From Catellatospora methionotrophica (GTDB lineage Bacteria > Actinomycetota > Actinomycetes > Mycobacteriales > Micromonosporaceae), in the NCBI RefSeq assembly GCF_011297335.1, contig NZ_JAAOTJ010000001.1, forward strand, positions 1,550,001-1,614,000: 64,000 nucleotides of DNA, read 5' to 3'. Shown one piece after another: positions 16,356-24,383 of the stretch. The notes beneath the pieces were generated by a model, which saw only the letters and a program-made list of their open reading frames with translations, was not told the DNA's origin and did not search any database. Made by a program: the position numbers and the translations under genes. Within the stretch, counting starts at the first letter, position 1. Each line of letters starts with the position of its first letter.

Positions 16356-16718
16356 ATGCCCACCACCGCCGAAGACCTGCGCCCCTTCCTCGGCCCCGCC
16401 TGGGACCAGCTAACCCCGGACCAGCGTGACCGCGTTGCCGAGGAGAACGACAGGATTCACGCGCGCTACGCCGACCCTGACCAGGAGGACGAGCACCAGG
16501 CCGCACTGAACGCTGCCGTCGAGTACCTGCTCGGCGAGGTGACCATCGATGATGCGGGTGCTTCATACGCTGCCGCCCGCCGTGAGGCTGCGCGTCTGCT
16601 CGTCCCAGCCCGCCAGATTGCGGCTATGGCCAGCGCGGACGGCATGCCTGATGCGCAGGCTGCGCGCCGCTCTGGCGTGGACCGGATGACACTGCTCAAG
16701 GACCTCGGTAAGCGGTAA
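16356..16718 (+). CDS. Protein with C-terminal helix-turn-helix
   Basis: One hundred and twenty residues. The N-terminal two thirds are acidic and helical; residues 87-118 (RQIAAMASADGMPDAQAARRSGVDRMTLLKDL, split) look like a helix-turn-helix. It lies between the two TGTAGAC operator pairs and is a plausible regulator of both, which is inference from position. Confidence 0.5.
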   Translation: MPTTAEDLRPFLGPAWDQLTPDQRDRVAEENDRIHARYADPDQEDEHQAALNAAVEYLLGEVTIDDAGASYAAARREAARLLVPARQIAAMASADGMPDAQAARRSGVDRMTLLKDLGKR

Positions 16719-16747
16719 CGATCTGTCGCCCAGATGACACATCCTCG

Positions 16748-16785
16748 TGTAGACGGTCTACAGTTTCGAGTGTAGGCTGACTACA
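16748..16785 (+). promoter_or_regulatory. Operator pair 2 (TGTAGAC palindromes) carrying a promoter
   Basis: The perfect palindrome TGTAGACGGTCTACA (16748-16762) and the degenerate TGTAGGCTGACTACA (16771-16785) are again 23 bp apart. TAGACG (16750) and TAGGCT (16773) form -35/-10 boxes 17 bp apart. The gene at 16822 has its own ribosome site. Confidence 0.65.
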
Positions 16786-16821
16786 GCAAGGCAAGCTGAA
16801 AACTCAACAAAGGAGGTCCAC

Positions 16822-17061
16822 ATGGACTACACCGGCGACGCCACCGTCACCAACACCACGACCTACTACGTCGAGGGCTGGGACACCGGGACCGAGACCT
16901 GGACCCGCATCAGCGGCAGCCAGGCCGAGACCGAAGACGGCGGCTTCTGGAACGCGATCAACGCAGCCAGCTATGGCACGGGGATCAAGCGCCAGGGAAG
17001 CCAGGTCCGCATCGTCGAGGAGATCGTGATGCGCGCCCAGCGGGTCTACCCCTGGCAGTAG
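16822..17061 (+). CDS. Small hypothetical protein
   Basis: Seventy-nine residues with a strong AAAGGAGG site. Rich in T, Y and W (TTTYYVEGWDTGTETWTRI), beta-strand-like. No family recognised. Expressed from operator pair 2. Confidence 0.55.
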   Translation: MDYTGDATVTNTTTYYVEGWDTGTETWTRISGSQAETEDGGFWNAINAASYGTGIKRQGSQVRIVEEIVMRAQRVYPWQ

Positions 17062-17131
17062 CCCAGTGACCAGGAGCCCCGCCCACCACGGGCGGGGCCC
17101 TGGACCTCCTCACCACCCGAAGGGACGCGAC

Positions 17132-17590
17132 ATGCCCACCCCCGAGCTGGTCACCGTATGGATCGGGCACCCCCGCTACGAGGAGCTGCTCGGCCCGGTC
17201 CGCGCCGACACCGCGCTGCTCCGCCAGATGTGGCTCGACGCCGAGTCGGAACTGGACGAACAGCCGGGCAAGCTGTGGTGCGTCTCCGTCGTCGACGGCC
17301 GGGCCGGAGCGTGGGCGGCGGCGGTCGAGGACTGCGGCGTGCTGCGCTGCTGCAACTCCTACGAGGTTCCCGCCTACCGCGGGCGCGGGCTCTACGCCGC
17401 GGCGTACGCGCACCGGCACGCCACGATCGTCGCGCCGAGCACTCTGCCCGCGATCACCTACGTGTACGACCAGCCGCTGCCGCTGCACCTGGCCGACGGC
17501 TGGGCCGTCACCGCGAGCGGCACCAGCACGGTGTCCGAGCCGGACGGCGACGGCAGGTTCGAGCACCGCTGGCACGCGATGCGGCGCTGA
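17132..17590 (+). CDS. GNAT-like N-acetyltransferase
   Basis: Starting at ATG 17132 gives 152 residues; the longer frame from 17066 is proline/arginine-rich and less likely. The motif VPAYRGRGLYAAAYAHRHATI fits GNAT motif A, which binds acetyl-CoA through the RGRG turn. The N-terminus has a WIGHPRYEELLGPVRADTAL segment. Substrate unknown. Confidence 0.6.
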   Translation: MPTPELVTVWIGHPRYEELLGPVRADTALLRQMWLDAESELDEQPGKLWCVSVVDGRAGAWAAAVEDCGVLRCCNSYEVPAYRGRGLYAAAYAHRHATIVAPSTLPAITYVYDQPLPLHLADGWAVTASGTSTVSEPDGDGRFEHRWHAMRR

Positions 17591-17608
17591 GTCCGGACAC
17601 GAAGAAAC

Positions 17609-17643
17609 GGCCCCGTCCTCACGCCGAAGCGGAGGACGGGGCC
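17609..17643 (+). terminator. Hairpin terminator after the GNAT-like gene
   Basis: Twelve-bp arms (17609-17620 and 17632-17643) with an 11-nt loop, followed by TTCT. It lies 18 bp after the stop. Confidence 0.75.
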
Positions 17644-17679
17644 TTCTCCCATGGCTCGCACCACACGTAAGCCTACGAC

Positions 17680-17997
17680 TTAGTCGATGCTGTGTCCAGG
17701 ACGCCCAAGGCTTCCAGCGACGCGGGCCAGGTGCCGCGCGATGTCAATGCCGTAGAACTCCACAGCTAGGCCAGCAGCCCCGAACGCCGACACCACCAGG
17801 CCGAGAACACCCATTGCCGCAACAGGTCCAGCAAACTCTGCAGTGACGGTCACTTCGATCAACTCGCCCCCGTGGTCGACCTCGGCACGCGGGTAGGTGG
17901 CCTGGATTGCCGCTGTTGCGGCGGCAGACGTCTCATCGCTCACGGACTCGGAGTCGATAGCCCCGAGGCGAACCCGAACGATGTAGTTGTCGCCCAT
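17680..17997 (-). CDS. Small membrane-associated hypothetical protein
   Basis: A 105-residue protein with AGGAG 5 nt before ATG 17997. A beta-rich N-terminus (VRVRLGAIDSESVSDE) precedes a hydrophobic helix (GPVAAMGVLGLVVSAFGAAGLA). It is the only leftward gene in this part of the module. Function unknown. Confidence 0.5.
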   Translation of the reverse strand: MGDNYIVRVRLGAIDSESVSDETSAAATAAIQATYPRAEVDHGGELIEVTVTAEFAGPVAAMGVLGLVVSAFGAAGLAVEFYGIDIARHLARVAGSLGRPGHSID

Positions 17998-18162
17998 CGA
18001 TGCTCCTCTCCTGACCACTCGGCTCGCCATCATCGTAGAACCGAGCGCCGACAGCCCTCGCCACCACGGCGGAGGCTGTTCGCGTATCCCCCACCCGGCC
18101 CATCCCCGCTGGCACGGCCAACCGATCGACCACCGCCACCATCACGGGCAGCATCGGCGGGT

Positions 18163-18546
18163 ATGACCCAGCCCGCCCCACGCTCCAACACATGGATCAC
18201 CATCGTCGCCATCGGAGCAGCCGCCACCGCATTCCTCGCCGCCGTCGTACTCGCCGCCGTCTACTACTGGGACAGGACACCCACCCCAGACGGGCCGCCA
18301 GTCACCATCACCGCCTGCAAGCACGACGGCGGCGAAACTCGCATCGGGTTCGACGTCACCAACGACGGCACCGAGGAAACCTCGTACCGGCTCCGGTTCC
18401 GGGTCCTCGACGCCGACGGCAAAGAGATCAGCAAGGGCAGCGAATACACGGGCCGGGTCGACCCCGGCGACACCGAGCAGGATGCGATCACCCTCCGGCA
18501 CGTCGGCCGCGTGGGTGCTACCTGCGAATACTTGGGCGTCGAGTAG
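18163..18546 (+). CDS. Membrane-anchored protein with extracellular beta-sandwich-like domain
   Basis: One N-terminal membrane helix (about 11-35), then a beta-rich domain (FDVTNDGTEETSYRLRFRVLDADGKEI) resembling FxLYD-type domains common on actinomycete surfaces. 127 residues. Function unknown. Confidence 0.55.
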   Translation: MTQPAPRSNTWITIVAIGAAATAFLAAVVLAAVYYWDRTPTPDGPPVTITACKHDGGETRIGFDVTNDGTEETSYRLRFRVLDADGKEISKGSEYTGRVDPGDTEQDAITLRHVGRVGATCEYLGVE

Positions 18547-18562
18547 CGCATACGGTGGGCTG

Positions 18563-18880
18563 GTGAAGATACCCGCGCACAGTCAGGCCGACCGGCTCGC
18601 CATCGCATCCGTCAACGGCGCGGTGCAGAACCTCGCGGGGAAACTCGGCCGCGAGGAACTGACCATGGCCGAGTGTGTTGCCGAACTACACGCCATCACC
18701 GCAGACGGGCACCTTTTGGCGCACGGCCTCGGCGACCCGGACCGTTACGAGCCTGGCGGTCGGGTGCTGCAGATCGCGGAGGCGGCTGGCATCGACTTCG
18801 ACGTTGCGCAGCAGCTGCACCTGGAGATGCACCCACCCGGCCGCAAGGGCATGACCCTCGGCCAGGGCGAGGTCGCCTAG
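18563..18880 (+). CDS. Hypothetical protein at the module junction
   Basis: A 105-residue soluble helical protein from GTG 18563. No family recognised. Its stop codon is only 4 bp from the stop codon of the last phage gene read from the other side. Confidence 0.5.
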   Translation: MKIPAHSQADRLAIASVNGAVQNLAGKLGREELTMAECVAELHAITADGHLLAHGLGDPDRYEPGGRVLQIAEAAGIDFDVAQQLHLEMHPPGRKGMTLGQGEVA

Positions 18881-18884
18881 CCGC

Positions 18885-19031
18885 TCAGTCGAATTTCAGT
18901 TGAATGAGTTCGCGTTTCAACTGAAGTTTCACCTGACGCGGCGTACGCGACCGCACCGGGCAGTCCGGGCCGGGCGGCGTGCGGCAGTGGGGGCACCACG
19001 GCGGCGACACCCGGCCAGGCATCCGGGCCAT
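18885..19031 (-). CDS. Zinc-finger-like microprotein ending the phage late operon
   Basis: Forty-eight residues, too short for standard ORF cut-offs. The start is close behind the holin-like stop (TAG-TC-ATG). PWCPHCRTPPGPDC gives three cysteines, followed by SRTPRQVK and a basic tail. The CxxC...GxxC...RTxRQ pattern recurs in actinophage small proteins. Confidence 0.55.
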   Translation of the reverse strand: MARMPGRVSPPWCPHCRTPPGPDCPVRSRTPRQVKLQLKRELIQLKFD

Positions 19032-19033
19032 GA

Positions 19034-19207
19034 CTACTTCGTGGGTTCGGCAGGCTTGTTCTCTACCGCGTACACGCCAACCGCGCCGAGGACCGCCAGC
19101 ACGATCGTCACCCAGCCGCGCTGCTCATCAGTGAGCGGCAGAGCCTGCTGCACCGCGAGCAGCCCGGCAGTCAACGCCGCGACGATCGCCTTCGAATACT
19201 TACCCAT
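19034..19207 (-). CDS. Putative holin
   Basis: Fifty-seven residues with AAGGAGG upstream of ATG 19207. Two hydrophobic segments (AIVAALTAGLLAVQQAL and WVTIVLAVLGAVGVYA) flank a TDEQ turn, and the C-terminus is charged. This is a common actinophage holin layout beside lysis genes. Assignment is by topology and position. Confidence 0.6.
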   Translation of the reverse strand: MGKYSKAIVAALTAGLLAVQQALPLTDEQRGWVTIVLAVLGAVGVYAVENKPAEPTK

Positions 19208-19225
19208 GATCTTCCTCCTTCAGGG

Positions 19226-19606
19226 TTAGCCGCACGTCTGCGACGGCGGCGGCGGGATCGGCATGACCTCACGCTTGCCGTCGATCCGCGCCCGCTCCTC
19301 CGCATAGGTGCGGAATGCAAGATTCAGTGCGACCTGCGCGTTGGCCGCTGGTGCCGACCGCGCCTCGTCGATCGAACTGATGAGCTCGTCGAGTGCGACA
19401 CGCTCCTCCGCTGCGGCGGCCGCACGCAGCTGCTGGTTGGCGTTGCTCGACTCGTTGTACCGCGCCTGGCATTCGGTCAGACGCTGCAGAGCCGCCATGT
19501 TGGTCATCGACCACACGAGCGCCACCAGCACCCCGACCACGACCGTGACCGTGACCGGCAGCGACTGCAGGATGTCCTTCCAGCGGTCAGCCCTCTGCTC
19601 CGTCAT
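19226..19606 (-). CDS. Membrane-anchored coiled-coil lysis-region protein
   Basis: A 126-residue protein with a strong GGAGG site. It has a membrane helix (LPVTVTVVVGVLVALVWSM), then a long helical coiled coil (about 42-112) and a proline-rich end. It could be a spanin-like or holin-associated factor; the exact role is unknown. Confidence 0.55.
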   Translation of the reverse strand: MTEQRADRWKDILQSLPVTVTVVVGVLVALVWSMTNMAALQRLTECQARYNESSNANQQLRAAAAAEERVALDELISSIDEARSAPAANAQVALNLAFRTYAEERARIDGKREVMPIPPPPSQTCG

Positions 19607-19718
19607 GACCCTTCCTCCTCCGCTTCGCTGCGGACCGCGCCCGCCATGCCAGCCCCAGGCTGGCCCCGATCACGGCCCACGCGGCCGCGCTGGTCAGAAT
19701 CGTGTACCCGTAGCTCAC
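19587..19718 (-). CDS. Membrane microprotein in lysis cassette
   Basis: Forty-three residues from GTG 19718, which overlaps the previous stop (GTGA), supporting coupled translation. One membrane helix followed by a very basic tail (RARSAAKRRRKGHDG). Confidence 0.5.
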   Translation of the reverse strand: MSYGYTILTSAAAWAVIGASLGLAWRARSAAKRRRKGHDGAEG

Positions 19719-19921
19719 GAGGCCGCCCCCGAAGACGGAGGGTCGCGTGGCTCGCCGCCGTCTTTGCGGCCAGCAACCAGCAGTCCGGTGAACACGCCCA
19801 CCGGCAGCAGGCCCCACGTCGGGTCCGGTCTGTTCTTGTTGACCCAGACGTCGACGATCACAGCCACGCCCCACACCAGCAGCGTGGCGATCATGACGAG
19901 GTTTCGTACCCACAGACTCAT
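19715..19921 (-). CDS. Two-span membrane protein, holin-like
   Basis: Starting at ATG 19921 gives 68 residues with two hydrophobic segments (LVMIATLLVWGVAVIVDVWV and WGLLPVGVFTGLLVAG). The longer frame from 19963 overlaps the upstream gene. Part of the lysis cassette. Confidence 0.55.
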   Translation of the reverse strand: MSLWVRNLVMIATLLVWGVAVIVDVWVNKNRPDPTWGLLPVGVFTGLLVAGRKDGGEPRDPPSSGAAS

Positions 19922-19946
19922 GGCTGCCCCGTCTCGTATTGCAGGT

Positions 19947-20864
19947 TCAGAGTGTCGGCCCATCGGTGTCGGCTACGAATGTGAGCGTGCCGAGACGCCG
20001 TGCCACGTCTACGCCGAGTTCCGCCAGCTTCTCAGGCGTCATCCCGCCACGGTCGCTGGTGCCCAGTGCCGTAAGGATCTTTGCTTGGTTGGCGCGGATC
20101 TGCTTGAGCTGGCTGAAGTGGCCGTTCTGGAAGTCGAAGGCGGCCTGCGCCACCGCGCTGCGCTTGCCCGTCTTCGGGTCGGGCTCAGCGTTGACGACGT
20201 TCTCTGGGTCGACGGCCTCGCCGCACGAAGGTCCGCCGCCGTAGATGCCGTTGTAGAGCGCGGTCAGCTTCCTGTCCTGGTCTGGTGTCATGTCTTCGTC
20301 TCCTTCGATCAGGCCGATCTCGCGCAGGTAGCGCTCGTCGAGCTTCGCCTTCGAGGCGTCCCGGTTCTCGCTGTCGCGGTACCAGGACTTGTGGGTGTGC
20401 CACAGGTGGCTGCTGTCCGCCTCGCCGCTGCGCGGTGCGGACGCCCGTCCGCGTTCGGCATCCCAGCGCAGGACAGTCTTGCCATCGACGGTGCCGATGA
20501 CCTCACGCAGGTCGAGGGTGTCCGGCGCGGACGCACGGCACTGGGCGAACAGCCACGCGGTGTAGTGCCGCAGGTCGAACGTGCCCAGCGGTGTCGCGAT
20601 CCGGAACTCGCCGACGTCCTCGGCGCTGGCGGCGTTGGACAGCCCCGCCTTGTCGCGGGCGGTGCGCCGGGAGTAGGCGTCAGCGGTGAGCTGGTCCTTG
20701 CCGAGGTGGTACGACGTGCCCTTCGCTGCGTGCGCGGTGTCGCCGACGATCCCGACCTCGTCGGGGTCCAGGTCGTTCGGGTACGACTTGCTCGTCGGGT
20801 GCACGTCGAGGTGCTGAATCTTCAACCGCCTCGCGGCCTGAATCGTCTCCGGTGCGAACGTCAC
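19947..20864 (-). CDS. Putative phage lysis enzyme (M15 peptidase-like)
   Basis: A 305-residue protein. GTSYHLGKDQL, ASAEDVGEF and SSHLWHTHKSWYRDSENRD contain H, D and H-x-H arrangements like those of zinc M15 D-Ala-D-Ala peptidases. Location between tail fibre and holins fits an endolysin. The C-terminal part (about 190-300) is helical. No explicit cell-wall-binding repeat is seen. Peptidase assignment is inference; it could be a structural protein. Confidence 0.5.
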   Translation of the reverse strand: MTFAPETIQAARRLKIQHLDVHPTSKSYPNDLDPDEVGIVGDTAHAAKGTSYHLGKDQLTADAYSRRTARDKAGLSNAASAEDVGEFRIATPLGTFDLRHYTAWLFAQCRASAPDTLDLREVIGTVDGKTVLRWDAERGRASAPRSGEADSSHLWHTHKSWYRDSENRDASKAKLDERYLREIGLIEGDEDMTPDQDRKLTALYNGIYGGGPSCGEAVDPENVVNAEPDPKTGKRSAVAQAAFDFQNGHFSQLKQIRANQAKILTALGTSDRGGMTPEKLAELGVDVARRLGTLTFVADTDGPTL

Positions 20865-20873
20865 GCTTCCCCC

Positions 20874-21569
20874 TCAGAAGTACGTCGTCACGATGCAGAT
20901 GCCAGCCGACCCCGCACCACCAGCACGGTCAGTCGTATCCGCCACCGCCCCAGACCCACCCGACCCATAACCCGACGCCGACGTACCCGGCGCACCCGTC
21001 GACGTCGACGCCGCAGGCTGCGAACCGAACTGAGTCCGCCCACCGCGACCCGTGAAGACCAGCGCGCCGCCGATCACACGCCCCAGGTCGCCAGCCTCGC
21101 CCGGAATGTTGACGTCGCCGCCGGCTGCGGCACCGCCCGCGCCCGAAGCGCCTGTTCCGGTGCCTGTCGTGGAGGTCATTGCGCTACCGCCCACGCCACC
21201 TGATCCGGTCAGCCCGGCGAAGGTGGTAGCTCCGCCTGTTCCGCCAGCCGCCCCCGCGGCACCAGTGCCGCCTACGCCGACCGATACCGCCTGTGTTGCG
21301 CTCAGGTCCGAGGCTGCGTACATCTTCCGGACGTAGCCGCCGCTGCCTCCGCCGCCGCCGCAGCTCAGGCCCGATCCTGCGCCGTCACCGCCTCCGCCCG
21401 CGCCGCCGCCGCCGACAAGTTCGACTTCGACGATCAGTGCCCCGTCGGGTTTCTCCCACGTGTCCGCTCCGGCGATGTCGAACGTCTGCCGGTCGAAGCT
21501 GTTGACGAACGCCGCCCTTGTTTTCGAGGCGATCGTTCGTCTTCCTGCGGCGACGTCTTCGATGGTCAT
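20874..21569 (-). CDS. Glycine-rich tail fibre/receptor-binding-like protein
   Basis: A 231-residue protein with a short N-terminal helix-strand part, then a glycine-rich region with GGGGAGGGGDGAG and GGGGGSGGYVRK, typical of phage fibre tips with polyglycine-II sandwiches. It lies after the tail-tip genes, as expected for a receptor-binding fibre. Confidence 0.65.
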   Translation of the reverse strand: MTIEDVAAGRRTIASKTRAAFVNSFDRQTFDIAGADTWEKPDGALIVEVELVGGGGAGGGGDGAGSGLSCGGGGGSGGYVRKMYAASDLSATQAVSVGVGGTGAAGAAGGTGGATTFAGLTGSGGVGGSAMTSTTGTGTGASGAGGAAAGGDVNIPGEAGDLGRVIGGALVFTGRGGRTQFGSQPAASTSTGAPGTSASGYGSGGSGAVADTTDRAGGAGSAGICIVTTYF

Positions 21570-21572
21570 GGG

Positions 21573-23861
21573 CTATCCCCAGAGTCCTGTGTTGGTGACC
21601 GTGACGGAGATTCCGGCTGGCCAGGAGCGGTCGGTGCCGAGCCGGACGATCGTCATCGTGAGGTTCGGGTGCGTGCCGGTGATCGCCGTGCACGAGTACG
21701 TGAGGTGCGCGGCGCTGCTACCGATGTCGACGTTGAACGGAAACGTGGCGGGTTCGCTGACCGTGTCGCCGATCGCCCACACGTCATTGCCTGCGTTTAG
21801 CGTGATGCTGGTCTGGCTCGCCGTGATGTCCGCGGCAAGGACCGTGTCGTCCGCACCCCACAGATCGGCGGTTCCCGAGCCGTCGTCAGCGCCCCACACG
21901 CCGACGTCGTACGTGCTCGCAGGTGAGGTGTTGTTCGACACCTCCCACTGCTTGCTATTCCAGTGCTCGGTCGTGCCCTCACGAAGCACATCGATCAGCG
22001 CAATGGCCGCCTGCGAGAACGGGTTCGCAACGTTGATCCGGCCACCAAACGGCGGCATCGCCACCCATTGTGCAATCAGCTCCGGATGGTTCGCGAGGTT
22101 GAGGCCCAGGTCTGGCCAGCGGTCCTCGTCTACGGTCCCTAGGTGGACCTGCCACGCTGCGGCGTCGAGGAGCTGGTCATCGGTAGCGACCTCGTACGTG
22201 TCCGACGATCCGACGACCCGGTCCCGGGCCGGGTCCACACCCGGCGCGGTGACGGTGACGCTGCCGCCGTTCTGCCGGTTCGCGGTCCACTGGTTCCGGA
22301 AGTTGGTGCCGTCGTCGCTGGACTGCGGGTTCCCCGACGTCTGCTCCAGAGCCTGATCCAGGAACAGGACGACCGTCGAGTCGTAGCGCTGGCTCCGCGC
22401 TTCGTACCCGAGCCCGAACAGTGCCTCGAACAGCGCCCCGCCGTCGGCTTTCTCGCCCGCGCGGAACACCTCCAGCGCGGTCACGTCGTCCTGCGGGCCG
22501 AGCGGCTCCGACTCCGACGCGAGGCAGTAGAACGGAATGTTCTCCTCGTCGGCGACGCGCAGCATCCGTTCGTGCGCCTGCTCGCCGACGTAAGCGAGGC
22601 CGGCGTCGTAGGTGTTGGGGTCGGCGGTGTGGTTGTACCAGGCAAGCGTTGAGATCGATGCGATGCCGATGCCGTCGACGCCCGCGTAGGCGTTCGCGCC
22701 GGGCTGGTCCTGGCACGGGTTGACTACGAATGCGCCCGGCACGCCGAGGGTGCCCGTGTCGGACGCAACACCTAGGAGGCTGCCGTCGAGGTAGGCGGCG
22801 ATGTCGACGTTGCCGCCGTTCTGGGCCATCGTGACCCGCAGCTGCCGCCATGTGCCCTGAATGTTCGGCACCGTCGCTTCGACGGCGAGGGTTTCGGACC
22901 GGAACGACTCCGACGGCGGTGACGCCGTGTACGCGGCAATGTTGAACCCGATGTTGCCCAGCCCAGGGTTGCCGTCGCCGCGGCCGACGAACAGCAGGAT
23001 GTCGAACGCAGGGAACGTGCCGCCGATCATGTCCCACTGCAGCGGCACCGACGCCGTGAACGTTGAGGAGTCGCCTTCGAGGGTCCGGAACCACAGCGTT
23101 GCCTGCCACGCCCCAGTGTTCGTGACGGTCGGGAGGCGTCCGTACAGACCGCCCTGGGAAGCGAAGTCGGGGGCGCTGCTACCGCCAGGTGGACCGTCGA
23201 CTGCCGCGAACAGCGGCGCTACAGTCCCGAAGGTCCGTAGTTGCCCGTGTCCGAGCGCAGACTCTGCCGTGGATGCGGTTGCGCCGTCTTCGAGGGTCCA
23301 GTAGCCGATCAGGCCCGTGGAACGGGACACCGCCCGGTACAGCGGTCGGCCGAGCTTCGGCGCGTCAACGAGCTGATTCAGGATGCCCGAGCAGCTGATG
23401 TCAACGGTCGCGTCGGTGCCGGTCGTGTCCCACCGCTTCGGCAGGTTATCGATGTACAGGTGGGCGCGGTCGATCCAGCCGGAGCCGGGGTTGACGGAGA
23501 ACCAGATCGGCGTGAACCGCTTCAGGTACGGGGCGTACGGTGAGAACGGGTTCTGGCGCGAGAAGCGGCCGTCGGTGTTGGTGAGGATCGCGGACGCGCT
23601 CGTGGACGAGACCCGTGAGTCCTCGCTGCCGCGCCCGGACGTGATCGTGACGCCGGGATCCCAGCGAACCCAGGTCGTGATGTCGGCCCATCCCCACTCC
23701 CACCACGGGCGGGAGAAATCGGGGGTGAGCGCGATCATCGCCCGGACACCAAGGTCCGTTTCCGGGAACGTGACCGCTGCGGGCGTGCCGGAGGAAGGCG
23801 ACGCCCTGCGTCCGCCCCTGCGCTCCCATACCGCCCAGCGGGCGGCGACACTCCCGGCCAC
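21573..23861 (-). CDS. Large minor tail/tail-tip protein with LamG-like domain
   Basis: A 762-residue protein starting at GTG 23861, 4 bp after the previous stop. The N-terminus (EWGWADITTWVRWDPGVTITSGRG...SSTSASAILTNTDGRFSRQN) matches actinophage minor tail proteins. Residues about 180-400 include TGLIGYWTLEDGATASTA, a LamG/concanavalin-like start. It probably forms the tail-tip hub or host-contact part. Exact subunit name is uncertain. Confidence 0.7.
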   Translation of the reverse strand: MAGSVAARWAVWERRGGRRASPSSGTPAAVTFPETDLGVRAMIALTPDFSRPWWEWGWADITTWVRWDPGVTITSGRGSEDSRVSSTSASAILTNTDGRFSRQNPFSPYAPYLKRFTPIWFSVNPGSGWIDRAHLYIDNLPKRWDTTGTDATVDISCSGILNQLVDAPKLGRPLYRAVSRSTGLIGYWTLEDGATASTAESALGHGQLRTFGTVAPLFAAVDGPPGGSSAPDFASQGGLYGRLPTVTNTGAWQATLWFRTLEGDSSTFTASVPLQWDMIGGTFPAFDILLFVGRGDGNPGLGNIGFNIAAYTASPPSESFRSETLAVEATVPNIQGTWRQLRVTMAQNGGNVDIAAYLDGSLLGVASDTGTLGVPGAFVVNPCQDQPGANAYAGVDGIGIASISTLAWYNHTADPNTYDAGLAYVGEQAHERMLRVADEENIPFYCLASESEPLGPQDDVTALEVFRAGEKADGGALFEALFGLGYEARSQRYDSTVVLFLDQALEQTSGNPQSSDDGTNFRNQWTANRQNGGSVTVTAPGVDPARDRVVGSSDTYEVATDDQLLDAAAWQVHLGTVDEDRWPDLGLNLANHPELIAQWVAMPPFGGRINVANPFSQAAIALIDVLREGTTEHWNSKQWEVSNNTSPASTYDVGVWGADDGSGTADLWGADDTVLAADITASQTSITLNAGNDVWAIGDTVSEPATFPFNVDIGSSAAHLTYSCTAITGTHPNLTMTIVRLGTDRSWPAGISVTVTNTGLWG

Positions 23862-23864
23862 TGG

Positions 23865-24380
23865 TCACTCGTCCCAGCAGATCCACGTGATCATGCTGAC
23901 AGCGGCGGCGAACGTGACCCGGACCCGCAGGAACCGCGACACGTCGATGATCGGCCGCTCGTCAGGCATCCACTGGAACGAGTACGGGGCCAGGCCGCCG
24001 CCGCCAGCAGTCAGGCCCGGAACCTCGACCACGTCGTGCACGCGGGAGTTGCCCGGCGTGTTTTCATTCGACGACGTGTACCCGGTCGCCGAGGCGCCCA
24101 GCGTAACCAGCGACGCGGGCTGCCCAGGCGTCAGCGGCTGCACCCCGGCGGCAACGTGCGCGGTGACGGTGGCCGCGGTGTTGATGTCGAGAAGTTCGAC
24201 GATGCCCGTGCTCGTCGTGGCCGGCGGCGCGGTCAGGCTGAACCCCCAGCTGATGAGCTGAAGCTGCCGCGTGGACGGTGTGGCGACCTGCAGCATCGTT
24301 TTGATGGACGTGCCGGTGGTGACCGCGACCTGCGCGGCGGTGGTCGGTGCGGGTCCGTTCCATGTCTTGTAGCGGTGCAT
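23865..24380 (-). CDS. Phage tail-associated hypothetical protein
   Basis: A 171-residue protein between tape measure and tail tip. It is beta-rich and starts MHRYKTWNGPAPTTAAQ, a start seen in similar actinophage genes. Position corresponds to a distal tail protein or an accessory tail component. Confidence 0.55.
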   Translation of the reverse strand: MHRYKTWNGPAPTTAAQVAVTTGTSIKTMLQVATPSTRQLQLISWGFSLTAPPATTSTGIVELLDINTAATVTAHVAAGVQPLTPGQPASLVTLGASATGYTSSNENTPGNSRVHDVVEVPGLTAGGGGLAPYSFQWMPDERPIIDVSRFLRVRVTFAAAVSMITWICWDE

Positions 24381-24383
24381 GTG

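Noticed and set aside
7741-18880. A replication initiator (RepSA) or tyrosine integrase for the AICE-like module
   Set aside because: I looked for them because AICEs normally carry both; no frame in this region shows their motifs.
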